From Ianthella basta (lineage: Eukaryota > Porifera > Demospongiae > Verongiida > Ianthellidae), in contig OZ025885.1 in assembly GCA_964019415.1 (NCBI GenBank), positions 3,322,672 to 3,386,671 on the forward strand: 64,000 bases of DNA. The letters run 5' to 3'. The notes beneath the pieces were generated by a model that ran no database searches, had not been told where the DNA came from, and saw only the letters and a list, made by a program, of their open reading frames with translations. The number at the start of each line of letters is the position of its first letter. Positions within the stretch are counted from its first letter, which is position 1. Below, piece by piece: positions 48,473 through 61,178 of this stretch. A program made the position numbers and the translations under genes.

Positions 48473-51400
48473 GTGTGTGTGATGTCATCAAAGTGTATGA
48501 CACAATGTCATGTTTACCTATCGTGAATGAACTGCGACCAAAGGGAGCAAGTATTTTGAGTTGGGGCGGCAGCCCCACAAGTTTTTAACTTGGAATACTT
48601 GTTCTTTACCTGTTGTCTGGAGTCGGCTACAATCTTGTTTCGGATTTCAAGAAGCACAGGACTCTACCACTAGCATTTCGAGGAGAGTTGTGCAGAAATT
48701 GCCCAATGCAGGACTGAAGTAGAACACAGAGACCTGTACAACACCCGTAGCTCAACCTCTACAACACCCGTAGCTCAACCTCTACAACACCCGTAGCTCA
48801 ACCTGTACAACACCCGTAGCTCAACCTGTACAACACCCGTAGCTCAACCTGTACAACACCCGTAGCTTGACCTGTACAACACCCGTAGCTCAACCTGTAC
48901 AACACCTGTAACTCGACCTGTACAACACCCGTAGCTCAACCTGTACAACACCCGTAGCTCAACCTGTACAACACCCGTAGCTCAACCTGTACAGCACCTG
49001 TAGCTCAACCTGTACAACACTCATAGCTCAACCTGTACAACACCCGTAGCTCAACCTGTACAACACCCGTAGCTCAACCTGTACAACACCCGTAGCTCAA
49101 CCTGTACAACACCTGTAGCTCAACCTGTACAACACCCGTAGCTCAGCCTGTAACTAGACCCATACAACACCCGTAGCTCAGCCTGTAACTAGACCCATAC
49201 AACACCTGTAACTAGACCCATACAACACCTGTAGCTTTACCCATACAACACCTGTAGCTCATCCCTTACAGCACCCGTAGCTCAACTTGTACGGTATCTG
49301 TATGTATCATCAATTACGTCCATATGTGTATCTGTAGTACAGTAACTGCTTTCTTCTGTGTACCGTACTCCTGATACCTGAAGTTGAAAAGTGTTGCTAT
49401 TTAATGCAGTATAGGTAAACCTGTGAGATCCTGATTCTGTGTTTGTACCATGCTTACGCAGATTGACCCCAAACGAGCTGTCAACCAAGGTGCGGGAAAG
49501 GTCGGCGCACATAGCACCTCTGTGCCAACTGAAAAAGTTAAGAAAGTCTTCGTTGGTGGCATTCCTGCGGGTGCACAAGAAGAAGAAGTCAGGACATATT
49601 TTGCCAATTTTGGCACTGTAACTGACGTGGAACTCAAATTTGATAAGGCAACACAGAGAATGAGGGGTGAGTGGTGTGTGTGTGTGTGTGTGTGTGTGTC
49701 TGTCTGTGTGTGTCTGTGTGTGTGTGTGTCTGTCTGTGTGTGTCTGTGTGTGTGTGTGTGTGTCAGTAGTCTAGCCGCTAGACCCTACTATGTCATCGCG
49801 GGCGGGGGCGGAAGAAAAGTAGGGTATAACAGAATGTGTAAATTCCACACCTCGCAATCAACGCGCTACTGGGCGTTTATTAAGAACGTCGATTACGAAC
49901 AACGTCGACGAATATTACTCAGTATCGAGAGCAATATACGACCAGAGGGTGGGAAACGTCGTCGCCTAGGCTTTCCTCAATGATCGGGGGGGGGGAGGGG
50001 GTTTCACAGCCTGCAGCGAACGTATTAATACAACTGCTGCCCTGTCTCTACTTTGGTCAATAAATGCCGGTGTCTCCATAATTGCTGCTGTCATCTGAAG
50101 CAGCAGCAACCTCTTTGGTCTAGACCTTCCTTGCTTCTGTTAAGGCTTTGATGTGAAAGAGGTCTAGCTAGATAGACTAGTGCGGGCTTACACCTGGGAG
50201 GCAGTGGCCACAAGGCTAGGTGCTAGGCCACCTCTCTGCCTGATAAGGGAAGCATTAATTATCATCTGTCCGACTTCCCCAGACCCTGTCAGAAAAGGCT
50301 GGAATTACCTCCCAGACCATCTTTTGGGAGGGCATAGCCTGTACAAATGGCAGTCTGGCTATGCAAGACTAGACTATGTTTGTGTGTGCACACACATTTG
50401 TGCCTGACAGTTGCATTGAGTAAAGTAATGTTTGTTGTTGTAGGTTTCGGATTTGTCACTTTTGAGTCCGAAGATGATGTGGAAAAACTGTGTGCTGAGC
50501 AGTTTGTCTCATTCAAGGATAAGAGAGTAAGTTGCATTCCTGGTATTAGCTTGGTCTATGTTGCATGTACATATGTGGTAAATAGTTTAGTGTTAGGTGT
50601 ATTCTGACCTGCTTGTGAGCACATGTGGTACTTGACACACGTGTTACTTGTGTTTTTAGTGATCCTGCCAAGTGATATTGTGCAGATTGCTTTGCAGCGG
50701 AATGTAGACTTATGTGGATGACCAGTGTGGCCTTTTGTGATGCAGATTGCAAATTCCTCTTGATCATATTAAGTGTCTAAGCCGTGGATACTTGAATGAT
50801 ACAGAGAGCATCTAGGATATGTTAGCAGCTGTATGTCTCTTACTGTGCAGCAAAGAACGTTGCTTCAGTGGTGACTCCCTACAGCTACACGTGTAGCCAT
50901 TTTGGTTGCTACGGTTACTCTTTGGAGCAGGGCATAAATGAATGTAGAAACATTTCGTTCAAGGTGTGAATGTTTGAAGGTGAGCATTTACCTTCAAACA
51001 TTCTATACAAATACACCACAGCTAATAAAGCCAGCATTATCTTACATAGGGTACGTGGTGTGGAGAACTTAACTTTATCCATTGTGAAGCATGCAGGTTG
51101 TACGCTAATAGCAGGGGCGATCCATGGCCGCCATGCGGGTACTTAGCAGAGTCTGTGTGGAATTTGCAGAGGTTGTACATTTGTGGATTCATACGTATTT
51201 AGCAGAAGTAGTCTGCCACATTATGTACAAACGTGGAGTCAGTTGCCAGGTCGATATGCTCATGCGTACGTTGAAGTCCTGTGCAATTCTGAGTCGCGAA
51301 GCTGTGTATCCGTCCACGCACACAAACGAATATCTTCATTCATTCATTGATAATATGATAGAGGCCTTGTGATGTCTTCTTCCGTTACTGTTGATGCACA

Positions 51401-54400
51401 AATGTCTGTATTTCAGCACCATGTATTTTGATTGTCTTTCCACCATTTTTGTCGGGTTCGGTCTGCCTTTTCTCATTCGATCTGCATAGACGGACTGTGT
51501 TGGACTATGTAGCCTTTGACAGATGCCTGCTCAGAACAACCAAGGAATTCCGGGTTTTCTGTGTCGCATACCATAATGAACAGTTGTGAATAATTAAATG
51601 GCAATGATATTCGTACTAAACTATTGTGTGAAGGATAAGGACTCTGACTCCGACTCTGTCAGCTATGCAGCTATTCTAGCGGACTCTCACGCTAGACGCC
51701 ACATTGTATTGCTTTGTAGGCTAGAGAAAGCCATGAGCTAGTTCAGCAAGTGGCAATTTACATTTCTTTGGGCATCCCAGCTGTAGGACGTATGCCATTT
51801 ACAAGTGACATCATAAGGCAACTAGTTGTAACCGGTGGCATAACAGTGTGGTTTGTTCTCAGTTGTGTTGTAATTTGAAGTCAGTGCTCATCAGTGGGAC
51901 TTGTGAACGGTCCACATGCTTGTGCACATATGGTGTGAAGCTGTGTATTTTCAATGTTCTACAATGATTGTGGAAGCCTTTGTCTTCAGCGTCTCCAAGA
52001 CCTTATGCCTCTAAATTGCTTTCTCACAGCAACTGCAGTAAATCCATTTGGCAATGCAGATTAGATCCAGATTGTGTTCATGCGGACAATTTCACTGCTT
52101 CTGTTGTATTTATGCACTAATCATTTCAGGCAAAATGGTGTTCAAGGAACTACTAGTAGTTGTATTGTGTACTACGCTATATGACCACAAGTGGTGGTAC
52201 TAAAAGTGGTTTCACTCAACATAGTGTTGAAACAAGCGTCTACTTCGCTGTTTAGTTTTGATTTTCATTGATTGATCTGATTTTCAATATTGGTAATGAG
52301 TCTGTCAGAAGATGGATACTGACATTTCCAGCTACAAAAAGCCTGTTCAGAGAACTGTGAGTAGACTTGGAAAATAAAAGTTCAAAGCTAACTTCTAGCA
52401 TTGAAAGGTACGAATTGTGCTGCAAATTATGTAAATGGCATGCGTAATCGCTGTGCACTTGCTCACAATCCTCAGCAATAACGTTGAATGCCACTTTTCG
52501 TCCCTTGAAAGTTGCTGGTTTTTGGTGGCCACTTTCCAAAATTGCTGGTTGACCCTAAATTGCAATTCTACTGGCGACGCTCACATATAACTTAATCAGC
52601 TGTGTGCTGGCTTTGTGTATCATGACCACTGTGTAGTGCATGAAATGTTGTGTGCTTTCTGCCATCTGCAGGTCGAAGTGAAGAAGGCTGAGCCAAGATA
52701 CCAGGGCGGAGGAGGGATGGGTCAATCAGGTGGGAGCTATGGTGGAAGCAAGAGCTACACACAAGGATTTCAATCAGGTCAGCTATTTGGCTAGGTTGTG
52801 TATGCTAGGTTCCTTGTTGACTGTGCTGTAGACAGGTGTGATTGTGTTTGAGCTAGGGTTGCATCAATAATTGGATCAGTTATTGGTATCGGCCAATAAC
52901 AGGGTTTCAAGGTTGGTATTGGTATCAGTAAATTCGTGCTTGGTCTTCAGCCAATATACACTTTTTTGTTAGCAGCACAAATCAAGTTAATTATTGTTCT
53001 TGGCTCGTTTCATTCACTTCTCATTACATCTCTAACCCTTCTTAATACGATTTTGAGTAGTTGAAAACTCCAACATTTGGGTGAGGCAACCATTTTAATG
53101 ATGTCACAGTCACGAATATGATAATACTAGCTGCAAGGCCCCCGCCTTCGGCAAGCCCTGTAGGAGGGTCCAGTGTATACTGTAAAGTAGTCGAGTGCTT
53201 CCTGTAGGGGGTGTAGTGCGTCCTGTAGAGGGCTCCTGTATGTTTTTGCAGATCCAAAATGGCTGACAGTCAGTTCATCCTGGGTTTTCGCCATGCACTC
53301 CCCAGCAGCAGCTTATTTTAGCACGTCTACCACCTTATATTGAGATGGGGTATAGCTTGCGATGGATAGGAAGGTTTGGGCGCTTTTCATCGACGCTCGT
53401 GGGAGGAGTTTGCGGACAACGGTTGGCTTCTCTTTTGTATTGGCAGCATAGGAGCGTGCCCAGAAAACCATATATTTTCTCCGTAAATCCAAGATGGCAG
53501 ACGGTTGTTTGGAGGTTTTTCGCTGTGCACTCCTTGGCAGGGGCTTCTTCACACACGTCGCCCCCCTTAGATCAAGACCGGGTGTGGCATCAGCAATCTG
53601 GAAAAGTTTGATGTCAATGCGTTGTTGCTTGAGGGAGGACTTCATGTACAGAAAAAGCATAGAAACAAGCAACAGTAACTCAACACCGTGATAAGCCACA
53701 TTTCCATTTCCACCTTGCATTCCCAATTTTCTTGTACAGCTGCATGGACACAAATTTGTAGCTAGCTAGTTAGTCCCATGCATGCATGTAGCTACGAGGA
53801 AATTAGGAATGCAGGGTGAACTCCATGGAAATGTAGCTTATCACGGTGTTGAGTTACTGTTGCTTGTTTCTATGCTTTTCTGCTGGCCATTCCTAAATCC
53901 CTTTTAATTCTAAAGGATTTTTTTATACACTAGTTATAACTTAGAGCTCACCCATGTTACAGTTAGTGGGCCTGTGCCCTGCGTGTGTTTGGTCCAGTAC
54001 CAGCTGAACATTGTCTGCCCTTCTTTGCAGGTTACCCTCGTGGTGGTGGTGGAGGAAGTGGCAGTGGTGGCAGTCAGTATGGGTATGGATATGGTTATGG
54101 ACAGGCCGGAGGTTTTGGACAAAGTGCCTACGGACAGGGTGGCTACAACCAAGGCTATGGTGAGCGTTTACTACATATGTATATGCATTGTGCTACCATG
54201 GGCCTTTGCAACAGGATACCTTAACCCATTAATGCCGGATGACGGCTTTTAGCATCATCAAATGGCTTGCATGTAAGTCTGGATGATGCTTTTGGGTGTC
54301 ATAGCCAAAGGCGCACAATAATTGTTGGTTATCTGTCTCTACGAGGCTTCCATGGTAACATGTCTTTTGGTGAATATGTAGCAGTGACAGAGCCTTCACC

Positions 54401-55051
54401 AACCAGGTTGTTTCTGCCCCGAATTGCTTTCGTGGCCCACAGTCGAGCACTGAAATTTTTAGCCGTCTCGAAGGTGCTGCCTTGCTTGACGGAGAGCCCA
54501 CAGCACAAATGTCATGAAGTATAAAGAGATGACTTTCCATCTTTGTGGCTGACACTGGCAAACACTCTTTCCTACTTCTCTCGGGCCAGACAAAGGTTCA
54601 GAAGTGCGAACATGTGCACCGGATTGCTCACGTGCGCCTACATTTTTATTTCATCAGAAGCTCGGCGCAAATTATAAACTTGGGCTTTATGGGTTAATTA
54701 TAGGCCCACAGTAACCACCTAGGTAGTTAGTATTGTTGTTGTCCACCCTCCAAGGTCATGTGCCACATCTTCCTTGATGTGCATATTGAGAGTACATAGA
54801 TGACAGTGACATAGCTTTGTTTGGCATGTAGATGTGCAAAGGGGTATGTAACATCCTGCCTGGGTGTTGCCTTCATTGCTGGTGTTGTATCTGTGCAATG
54901 CTAGGTGTCATATCAGGCAAACATTTACATCCCACATGACTGCAGCCAGTCCTCAATATGTGGGGCACTGGCTTGGATTCCTGTGGAACAGTTTATACAT
55001 GCTTGACTAATCTTAATTGCTTGCATAGTTGGAAAGCATAGATTGCGCGTG

Positions 55052-55106
<55 letters not shown>

Positions 55107-55926
55107 ACACACACACACACACACTGTGTGCCGTTTCTTGTATACTGTGAGTTGTTACATGAAGTTCGAGATGGAATCGTGTCTCCTTTGCCATGTGGAT
55201 ATGTAAAACATATCCCTTCTAGATTACCATGTACACCTTTGTGACACTCGCAAGACTACTGCATTATATTACTTGCAACTCACAATTAGAAGTCCCAGTC
55301 AATTGCTGTAGTCTTACTTCCTTTGCTGTCTACCTCCTTGCTGTATTGCCCCCTTGCCTGTTACAATCAGGTTATACTACAGGAGGCTACAGCCAGGGTT
55401 TTCCGCAGGCCCCCAGTTATGGCCAGGGCAGCTTCAACCAACAGGGCGCTGGTTATGGCTACACCACCACTCAGAACTATGCTTACCCCCAAAACTATGA
55501 CACCTCAGCCGCGCGCCCAGGTGAGAAGCATGATCAAGGCACTAACAGAAGCCATTTACTTTGATTGCTGTCAACCCTACTCCCAACTGTCGTCCATACC
55601 TCTAACTCTCCCCCTTTCTCTCACTCTCAGGTCAGCAGCAGGTCTCGGGAGGAGCCTATCAGCAAGAATCTAACATGTACGGTCAGGGTTCTGTGGCCCG
55701 TGGGGGGTTCCCCTCGGGCACTGAACAGTATGGCAGCCACTCTGGAGGTAGCTACGGTGCTGGTTATGGCACTGGCAGCGACATGTCAAGCTCTGGTAGC
55801 AGCTACCAGCCGTACGTGCAGGGCAATGGAGAGAAGCAGAGTGGCGGGTTCACAGGAGGGGCTCGTGGAGGACAGCAGACGCACCCCAGTGTCCAGTACA
55901 GCGCTGGGTTCGGTGCCGGCCGCTGA
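43956..55926 (+). CDS. DAZAP1: DAZAP1/hnRNP-like protein with two RRMs and a Gly/Tyr/Gln/Ser-rich tail, 9 exons, 398 aa
   Basis: Predicted exons: 43956-43972, 44049-44171, 44257-44344, 49462-49666, 50444-50526, 52672-52777, 54031-54159, 55371-55520, 55631-55926; phases close to 399 codons. Proteins of this type bind mRNA in nucleus and cytoplasm and affect splicing and translation. RRM1 (about 7-82) has RNP2 KIFVGGL and RNP1 [11 protein letters not shown]2 (about 103-178) has RNP2 KVFVGGI and RNP1 RGFGFVTF, and ends in [11 protein letters not shown] as in DAZAP1, Musashi and hnRNP A/B proteins. The linker IDPKRAV also fits DAZAP1. The remaining 200 residues are a low-complexity Gly, Tyr, Gln and Ser tail ([20 protein letters not shown] and similar), of the kind that drives condensate formation. 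Vertebrate DAZAP1 has a Pro-rich tail instead, so the assignment among DAZAP1, hnRNP A/B and Musashi relatives is by RRM resemblance. Intron 3 is 5.1 kb. Confidence 0.88.
44417..44616. mobile_element. Short inverted-end element (CAGTGGAACC family), 200 bp
   Basis: Ends TACAGTAGAACCTGCTTAAG and CTTAGACTGATTTCACTGTA; the internal blocks CTATAACTGGCC and TAGAGAGGTGACTGCATTA match the copies at 28180 and 28767. Intron 3 of the DAZAP1-like gene. Confidence 0.7.
45639..45687 (+). ncRNA. Hammerhead-ribozyme-like fold with intact core
   Basis: CTGATGA at 45646-45652, stem II GGTGA/TCACT with an 8-base loop, GAAAC at 45672-45676 and GTC at 45677-45679. An outer stem I TTGTTC (45639-45644) pairs with GAACAA (45682-45687), separated from the core by a small A/AG internal loop. 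All invariant core bases are present. It lies in the long intron 3 of the DAZAP1-like gene in sense orientation. Confidence 0.55.
46315..46355 (+). ncRNA. Degenerate hammerhead-like relic
   Basis: CACTGACAAAGGC followed by GCCTAAACATTG mirrors the layout CACTGATGA-stem-GAAAC-GTC with several core changes. Only the position and spacing support it. Confidence 0.2.
47312..47554. repeat. Foldback element with arms of about 100 bp
   Basis: The left arm begins TGTGGGCACATCAAGTA and the right arm ends TACTTGATGTGCCCACA; the inner segments (GATGGTTTTGGAC and GTCCAAAACCATC; ATGCATGGTACTGTTC and GAACAGTACCATGCAT) pair too. The spacer is about 35 bp. No coding capacity. Intron 3 of the DAZAP1-like gene. 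Confidence 0.85.
47758..47796 (+). mobile_element. Helitron-like 3' end (hairpin plus CTAG)
   Basis: AGCAGGAAAGCCC and GGGCTTTCCTGCT form a perfect 13-bp hairpin, and the right arm runs directly into CTAG|T. The element body to the left was not delimited. This end belongs to a different family from 33124-33608. Confidence 0.45.
48415..48480. repeat. TG microsatellite
   Basis: TG run in intron 3 of the DAZAP1-like gene. Confidence 0.95.
48733..49290. repeat. 23-bp minisatellite, about 24 copies
   Basis: The unit ACAACACCCGTAGCTCAACC plus TGT is repeated head to tail, with degenerate copies towards the right edge. It ends about 170 bp before the acceptor of DAZAP1-like exon 4. Confidence 0.95.
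49675..49763. repeat. TG/TCTG microsatellite at an exon edge
   Basis: Starts 8 bp after the donor of DAZAP1-like exon 4. Confidence 0.9.
49766..50390. other. Probable inserted element in DAZAP1-like intron 4
   Basis: Contains AGTCTAGC near the left edge, GGTCTAGACC and AGTCTGGC/AGACTAGAC near the right, a poly-G run (about 49985-49999) and GC-rich patches unlike the flanking DNA. No coding similarity was recognised; limits are approximate. Confidence 0.3.
50967..51003. repeat. Perfect 14-bp hairpin
   Basis: GAATGTTTGAAGGT and ACCTTCAAACATTC are separated by 8 bases in intron 5 of the DAZAP1-like gene. Too short for a typical microRNA precursor. Confidence 0.7.
53127..53640 (-). mobile_element. 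Possible Helitron-like element with internal duplication
   Basis: On the minus strand the 3' end reads GCTTGCCGAAGGCGGGGGC followed by TTGCAGCTAG|T (CTAG at 53127-53130). To the right, two diverged copies of an 80-90 bp block follow each other (around 53250 and 53475; both contain ATCCAA-ATGGC-GAC, GGTTTTCGC or GTTTTTCGC, and GCACTCC). The 5' end was not found, so the right limit is a guess. Confidence 0.4.
53649..53882. repeat. Foldback element, about 234 bp
   Basis: The arms begin CAGAAAAAGCATAGAAACAA and end TTGTTTCTATGCTTTTCTG; they continue through GTAACTCAACACCGTGATAA and its complement TTATCACGGTGTTGAGTTAC (one shift). Intron 6 of the DAZAP1-like gene. Confidence 0.85.
55048..55124. 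repeat. CA microsatellite
   Basis: GCGCGC followed by about 35 CA units with one CATA interruption, in intron 7 of the DAZAP1-like gene. Confidence 0.95.
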
Positions 55927-56117
55927 AACCTTTTATTTATGTGCGCTTGAGTGTGTTGTCCCACGTCTTCGTCCTGTCCGTGCACACACGCACAATGCCA
56001 TCTTGTCTCATGGTTCAGTATGTTTTCACGCTCATAAAAGTAACTACCGTAGTGAACTATGTTACTGTTACTATAGTACTGTAATTGTATAAATATTGAT
56101 TGGTTGGAAGCGAGAAA

Positions 56118-59100
56118 ATGGCGACTACTTTGTGGGGTAAAGTTAGGCAATTCGATGCGTACCCGAAGACTCTAGAAGATTTCAGAGTGAAGACCTTTGG
56201 TGGTGCAGCAAGTGAGTAGTGTAGCAAGGAACGGCATGATCTGAAGATTGCGATGTTGATGGTTATTTGAACAATAGCATGCACACTTGGCAACAGTTTA
56301 GACTTAAACTTGCAAAGGTGCGCGCTACGAGACAATCATGTGTTCAGTGCCTGTTTAAGACGCGGAACTGTGTCAAATAGCTACCAAAGGGCTTACTATT
56401 GAACTGGGAGCTGTGAGCCTTGTGTGTTGCACTTGGACATTAAAGTTGAAAGATGAATTATTTGTTTTTCAGCATAGAGACACTACCATCAAGTGATCAT
56501 CTGTATGACTGATTCCCTTAGTCTCACAGACGGCGACCAGTCTCCCTTTCATTAAATGTTAATGTTCAGGGAGAAGGGGCTTGGTCAACACAGTATATCA
56601 CACTTTGTAGGAGTGCCTATTACGTATGGCTACATTTTGCTGTTTTCCTCTCAGTGTTTGCCCAAAAGTGAACCATGCCACCTGTTTCAGTTACTGATGG
56701 CATTACTCTCTCCACAGGTGGTAGTGGCATGCTGCAGCCGCCTTTCTTGAACCGACTAGGACCAATCACATACAAAATTGTGCCCTAACCACCTCAGTTC
56801 AGTGCCTTCCAACAGGCTAATCGAATAGTTGACCGTTCCAAGCTTTGTTCTGCATAGCCAAACTGCATGTATGTACTGCGCAAGATTTCCTTCCACTTTA
56901 GTTCCTTTAGCCACAACAGAACTTCACACTATCAATGCATCCCAAGAACTATGTGGGCTGCTGGTGTAGACAAGCCAATGTTTGGTCTTGGACGGCTGCT
57001 GGAAACTGTGTTCTAAGTGTTACTGCCCTCATGCCAAACAAATTGTACAATAGCCAACTGAGCATCAGCAAAGTCACTATCTACATAGCCATAAATCCCT
57101 GTAGTTCCAGCTGGAGCCCATCACCTGAATGAAGTAGGTTACACAAGGTGACTTACTGTGTTTAGGAGATGCTGCTGTTCCCCTCCCATCCTTCAGGCCA
57201 TCATCTTGTATGCCGTCTGTGCCTCTGTTCTTGCTTATCCTGCCTCATTAGACAAGCAGCAGTTACATCTTATGTATGTATCACACTGAACAATTGCAGC
57301 CAGTTTTAATGGTAGGAATTGGCTTGTGAACCCCATTCAAAATTCTGTTGTCACCCCATTTCATCCCGGGGGAACCAATTTGGCAGGGTAATTTTACAGC
57401 ATGGCAGCCTCACTATGCTGGGCTGTATTAGGTGGAGTGTGTGTAATGGATGGCCACTGTCCCTAGGGTGATGGTGGCCACTGTCCCTAGGGTAGTGGTG
57501 GCCACTGTCCCTAGGGTGGTGGTGGCCACTGTCCCTAGGGTAGTGGTGGCCACTGTCCCTAGGGTAGTGGTGGCCACTGTCCCTAGGGTAGTGGTGGCCA
57601 CTGTCCCAAGGGTAATGATGTGCACTTGAAGCACATGTGGCTGATGTGTTTTTGTTGTGAAACTGGCCTACCATATACATAATATGTTTTGTACGCTATT
57701 TATTATCGTGTTTCTTAGGTTGTCTCTAAAGTCATGTGCATCACATGTACATGTTGTTGTGTTGTACCGCCCTTTCATGCAGTCACCATTGTGAGTGCCA
57801 GTCTCATTCTGATCCTCTTCTTGTCAGAGCTTAACTACTACCTGACAACAGATGTGAGTGTCGATCTGTGTGGTGGCCTACTGTATCACTGTGTGTGCCT
57901 ACTGTATGTATGTGTGCCTACTGTATGTATGTGTGCCTACTGTATGTATGTGTGCCTACTGTATGTATGTGTGCCTACTGTATGTATGTGTGCCTATTGT
58001 ATGTGTGTGCATGTAATGTGTATAGCATATCGCATGCACATTTGCAGTACTAGTTGCTCAGCTGATGGATGACCTTTGAGGTCGAAACGTCAGGTTGTAT
58101 TGCCTTTATACCCCTCCTGGATACAGGCATGGAACCTCTATGTGCTGCTTGTTGCTTTGTGTACACATGTGTTTGTTTGTACATTACCATTTGGGTCAGG
58201 TGCCCTGACTGGGTATTGCAATCAGTACATAGTGTACTCTTGGTAATAGGTACGTACATGCACAATTGCTTCTAGTAGTTGTCATTTGGAGACAGGAATG
58301 ATAGCTAATTTGAAGTGCCGAGATTGGAAGAATGCCGCGAGCACATTTGGAGATGGAGAGTGGGCGCCACCAATATGTATGTGTGCAAGCCATGTACATG
58401 TACATGTATGCCATTCTCCATTTGCCTCCGGTGCATTTGTCATACACCGCCATGTAAGGTGTTGTTGCCATTGCTCCACTATCCTGTGTGTACGTATGCA
58501 TTGTATGCAGGTGAGACCAGAGCTCTTTGTTGACACATCTCGAGGTGAAAGACTTCAGATTAACGTGGATGTCACCTTTCACAGCCTGCCCTGTGCTTGT
58601 GAGTTGAATCAGCTGACAATTTCACACCCATTACATAAGATATGTATTCATGTACGTACATACGTACTAACTTACATCAAAACTTTTGTTGGTGCACTTG
58701 TGACAGTACATCAGTGAGTGTTGCATGCTGTATCACTGGTCACTGGGTACATATGCCACACAATTCATATATACAGCACATGTGCATGTGTTGCTATGGC
58801 TGTGGTGATGTAGTGCATCAATGTGTTCTCTATGGTGAAACCCATTTCTTATGCTTACATGTGTAGATCTGAGTATTGATGCGATGGATGTGTCTGGAGA
58901 GCAGCAGTTTGATGTTATGCATAACATTGTCAAACAAAGACTGTCCCCAGACGGCTCAGTTGTTCAAGAGAAGGAACTGGAGAGTAAGCAGTTTGAACTA
59001 TGTGTCTCTTTCTCACTCCATCCCTCATCTTCTTTCTCATGTGTAGCATTGTGTGTTTGTCCCTTTGTGTCCGAGTGTGTGCATATTTACTAAGCAAGTC

Positions 59101-61106
59101 TACCTTTCCCTTGCTACGAATGTTTCTGAACTTGATCTGTGAAGAGGTTGAATCCTTGGGCAGTCCTGCAGTGGATGACGCTAACAAGGCAGAGACTACT
59201 GAGGCATCCAAGGAGGAGAAGTGTATGAGCTGTTACGGAGCTGAAACAGCTGAACTACCGTGAGTTGACACTAGTGGAGTGTGCTGCGTGTACAGTACAT
59301 CTACGTGCATGCATAATGTTATATACGTACAGTACTTGCATGTGTGTATGTTTTGTATGTGTATATGTTTTGTATGAATGGGTAGGACAAATCCTGTATC
59401 TCTGGGGTAGCCATGATTTTTATGCATGTACTTACATAGCTTAATGTAGTACTATGTACTTACATACGTACATGCAGTACGAGATTTAAGAGATGAGTAT
59501 ACAGTATGTGTGCATGTACACTATAGATTCTGTTGCCATGGTAATGTGCATGTATTTGGTACACCTAAAAGTCATACGTACATGCATCGCCGTCTTTCAC
59601 ACATCCATGTATATGCGCCCGCCAACTGCCTGGGGGTGCATGTACGTATATCTGACAGATACACCCCCAGCACCTCGCACACAGCTACGTACATGCATCC
59701 CTGGGCACTTTCTTTGCCACCTTTGAGAGTAAACTTTTTACCAAGAAAATGGACGTTGTCAAGAAGACTGGAACTTGATTTGCTATTAGCGAATGATTTT
59801 GGATCTACTTACGTGCGTACGTATAATAGCTAATTGCCAACCAATCAGTGTCTCTGAAGATTTAGACCTCTCGGTCGGCATAACTATTATCTATGTTCTT
59901 TGTAGTTTGCACATGCAGCTTGTACATTTGACTGGAAGCGTAGAAGGGAAGATCCTCAGTTTCACTAAGAAAGGATTGGAAAAGTGTTTGTATTTGTGTC
60001 TACTGCCAGGTGCTGCAACACATGTGATCAAGTGCGAGAGGCATATCGTAAGAAGGGCTGGGCATTCAACAATGCCGAGGGCATCACTCAGTGCCTTGAA
60101 GAAGGCTGGGTGCAGCAGATTAGTGACCAAGCAGGGGAGGGTTGTCGTGCCAGTGGGTTCTTTGATGTCAGCAAGGTTGCAGGAAACTTTCACTTTGCTC
60201 CAGGCAAGAGTTTTCAATCACACAATGTCCATGGTAAGTGAAGTCTTACATAGCGTGTGGCTCATATTTGTGGCAAGACAGTGCTAGTGTACATCGGTAG
60301 AATTACCTCGCTATACACAGTGCATATGTAACTTGCAGAGCCGGCACAAGTGGTCCTAGAACAGCTTGTAGTGTGTTGTAATGCAGGCAGAGCTGCTCTG
60401 TTGTCCTTGTCACGAGCTGTCAGCTTTGGGATGTGTTTGTAGATAGTCTGTGCACCATTCCTTAGTGCTGATCTTGTCTCTTTTCTCCTTTTGCAGTGCA
60501 TGACATTCATGCTTTCAAGACTAAGGAGGTCAGTTAGTAGACACCTGTAGATAAGGGTTGTGGGTTGTTGGCTAAGCATACTACCAGCTGCTAGTCAAAG
60601 TTGTACAAATGTGGTGCGTACGTATGTAAACTATCATCAGTATGCATCTTAAAGAACTACTAGTACTGACAGTTATTCCTTCCTGACTTATTCGACAACT
60701 GCATCCAACCAGACTATGCGCCATCTTGCGAGTGTGTTGAACTGCTTCCACTTGACCTACAGTGGGTGCATGCATGCTGGTCTGGCGTTGCACATTCAAA
60801 ATCTGTCAGACTTCATTGTTAAATTTTGTGCTATGTGTACATGGGTGTGTGTGTGCAGTACTGCAGAGAACACTGATACGTGTCCAATGACCCTTTCTTA
60901 CAGTTTAACATGTCTCACACCATCCACCGGCTGTCATTTGGCCATGATTTCCCCGGGCGCGAGGACCCCCTAGATGGCCATGCTGAAGTCGTAGAGCGTG
61001 GGGAGGGACTACCTGGTGAGAACAATTGTTTCACCAAGTTCAATTCTTTCCTAGACCTTGAGCTTTGTACATTTGGGCTTTAGCTGTATATTTTCCTCTG
61101 CAACAT

Positions 61107-61178
<72 letters not shown>

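Noticed and set aside
50963-51010. MicroRNA precursor at the perfect 14-bp hairpin
   Set aside because: The stem is too short for a typical precursor and the flanks do not extend the pairing.
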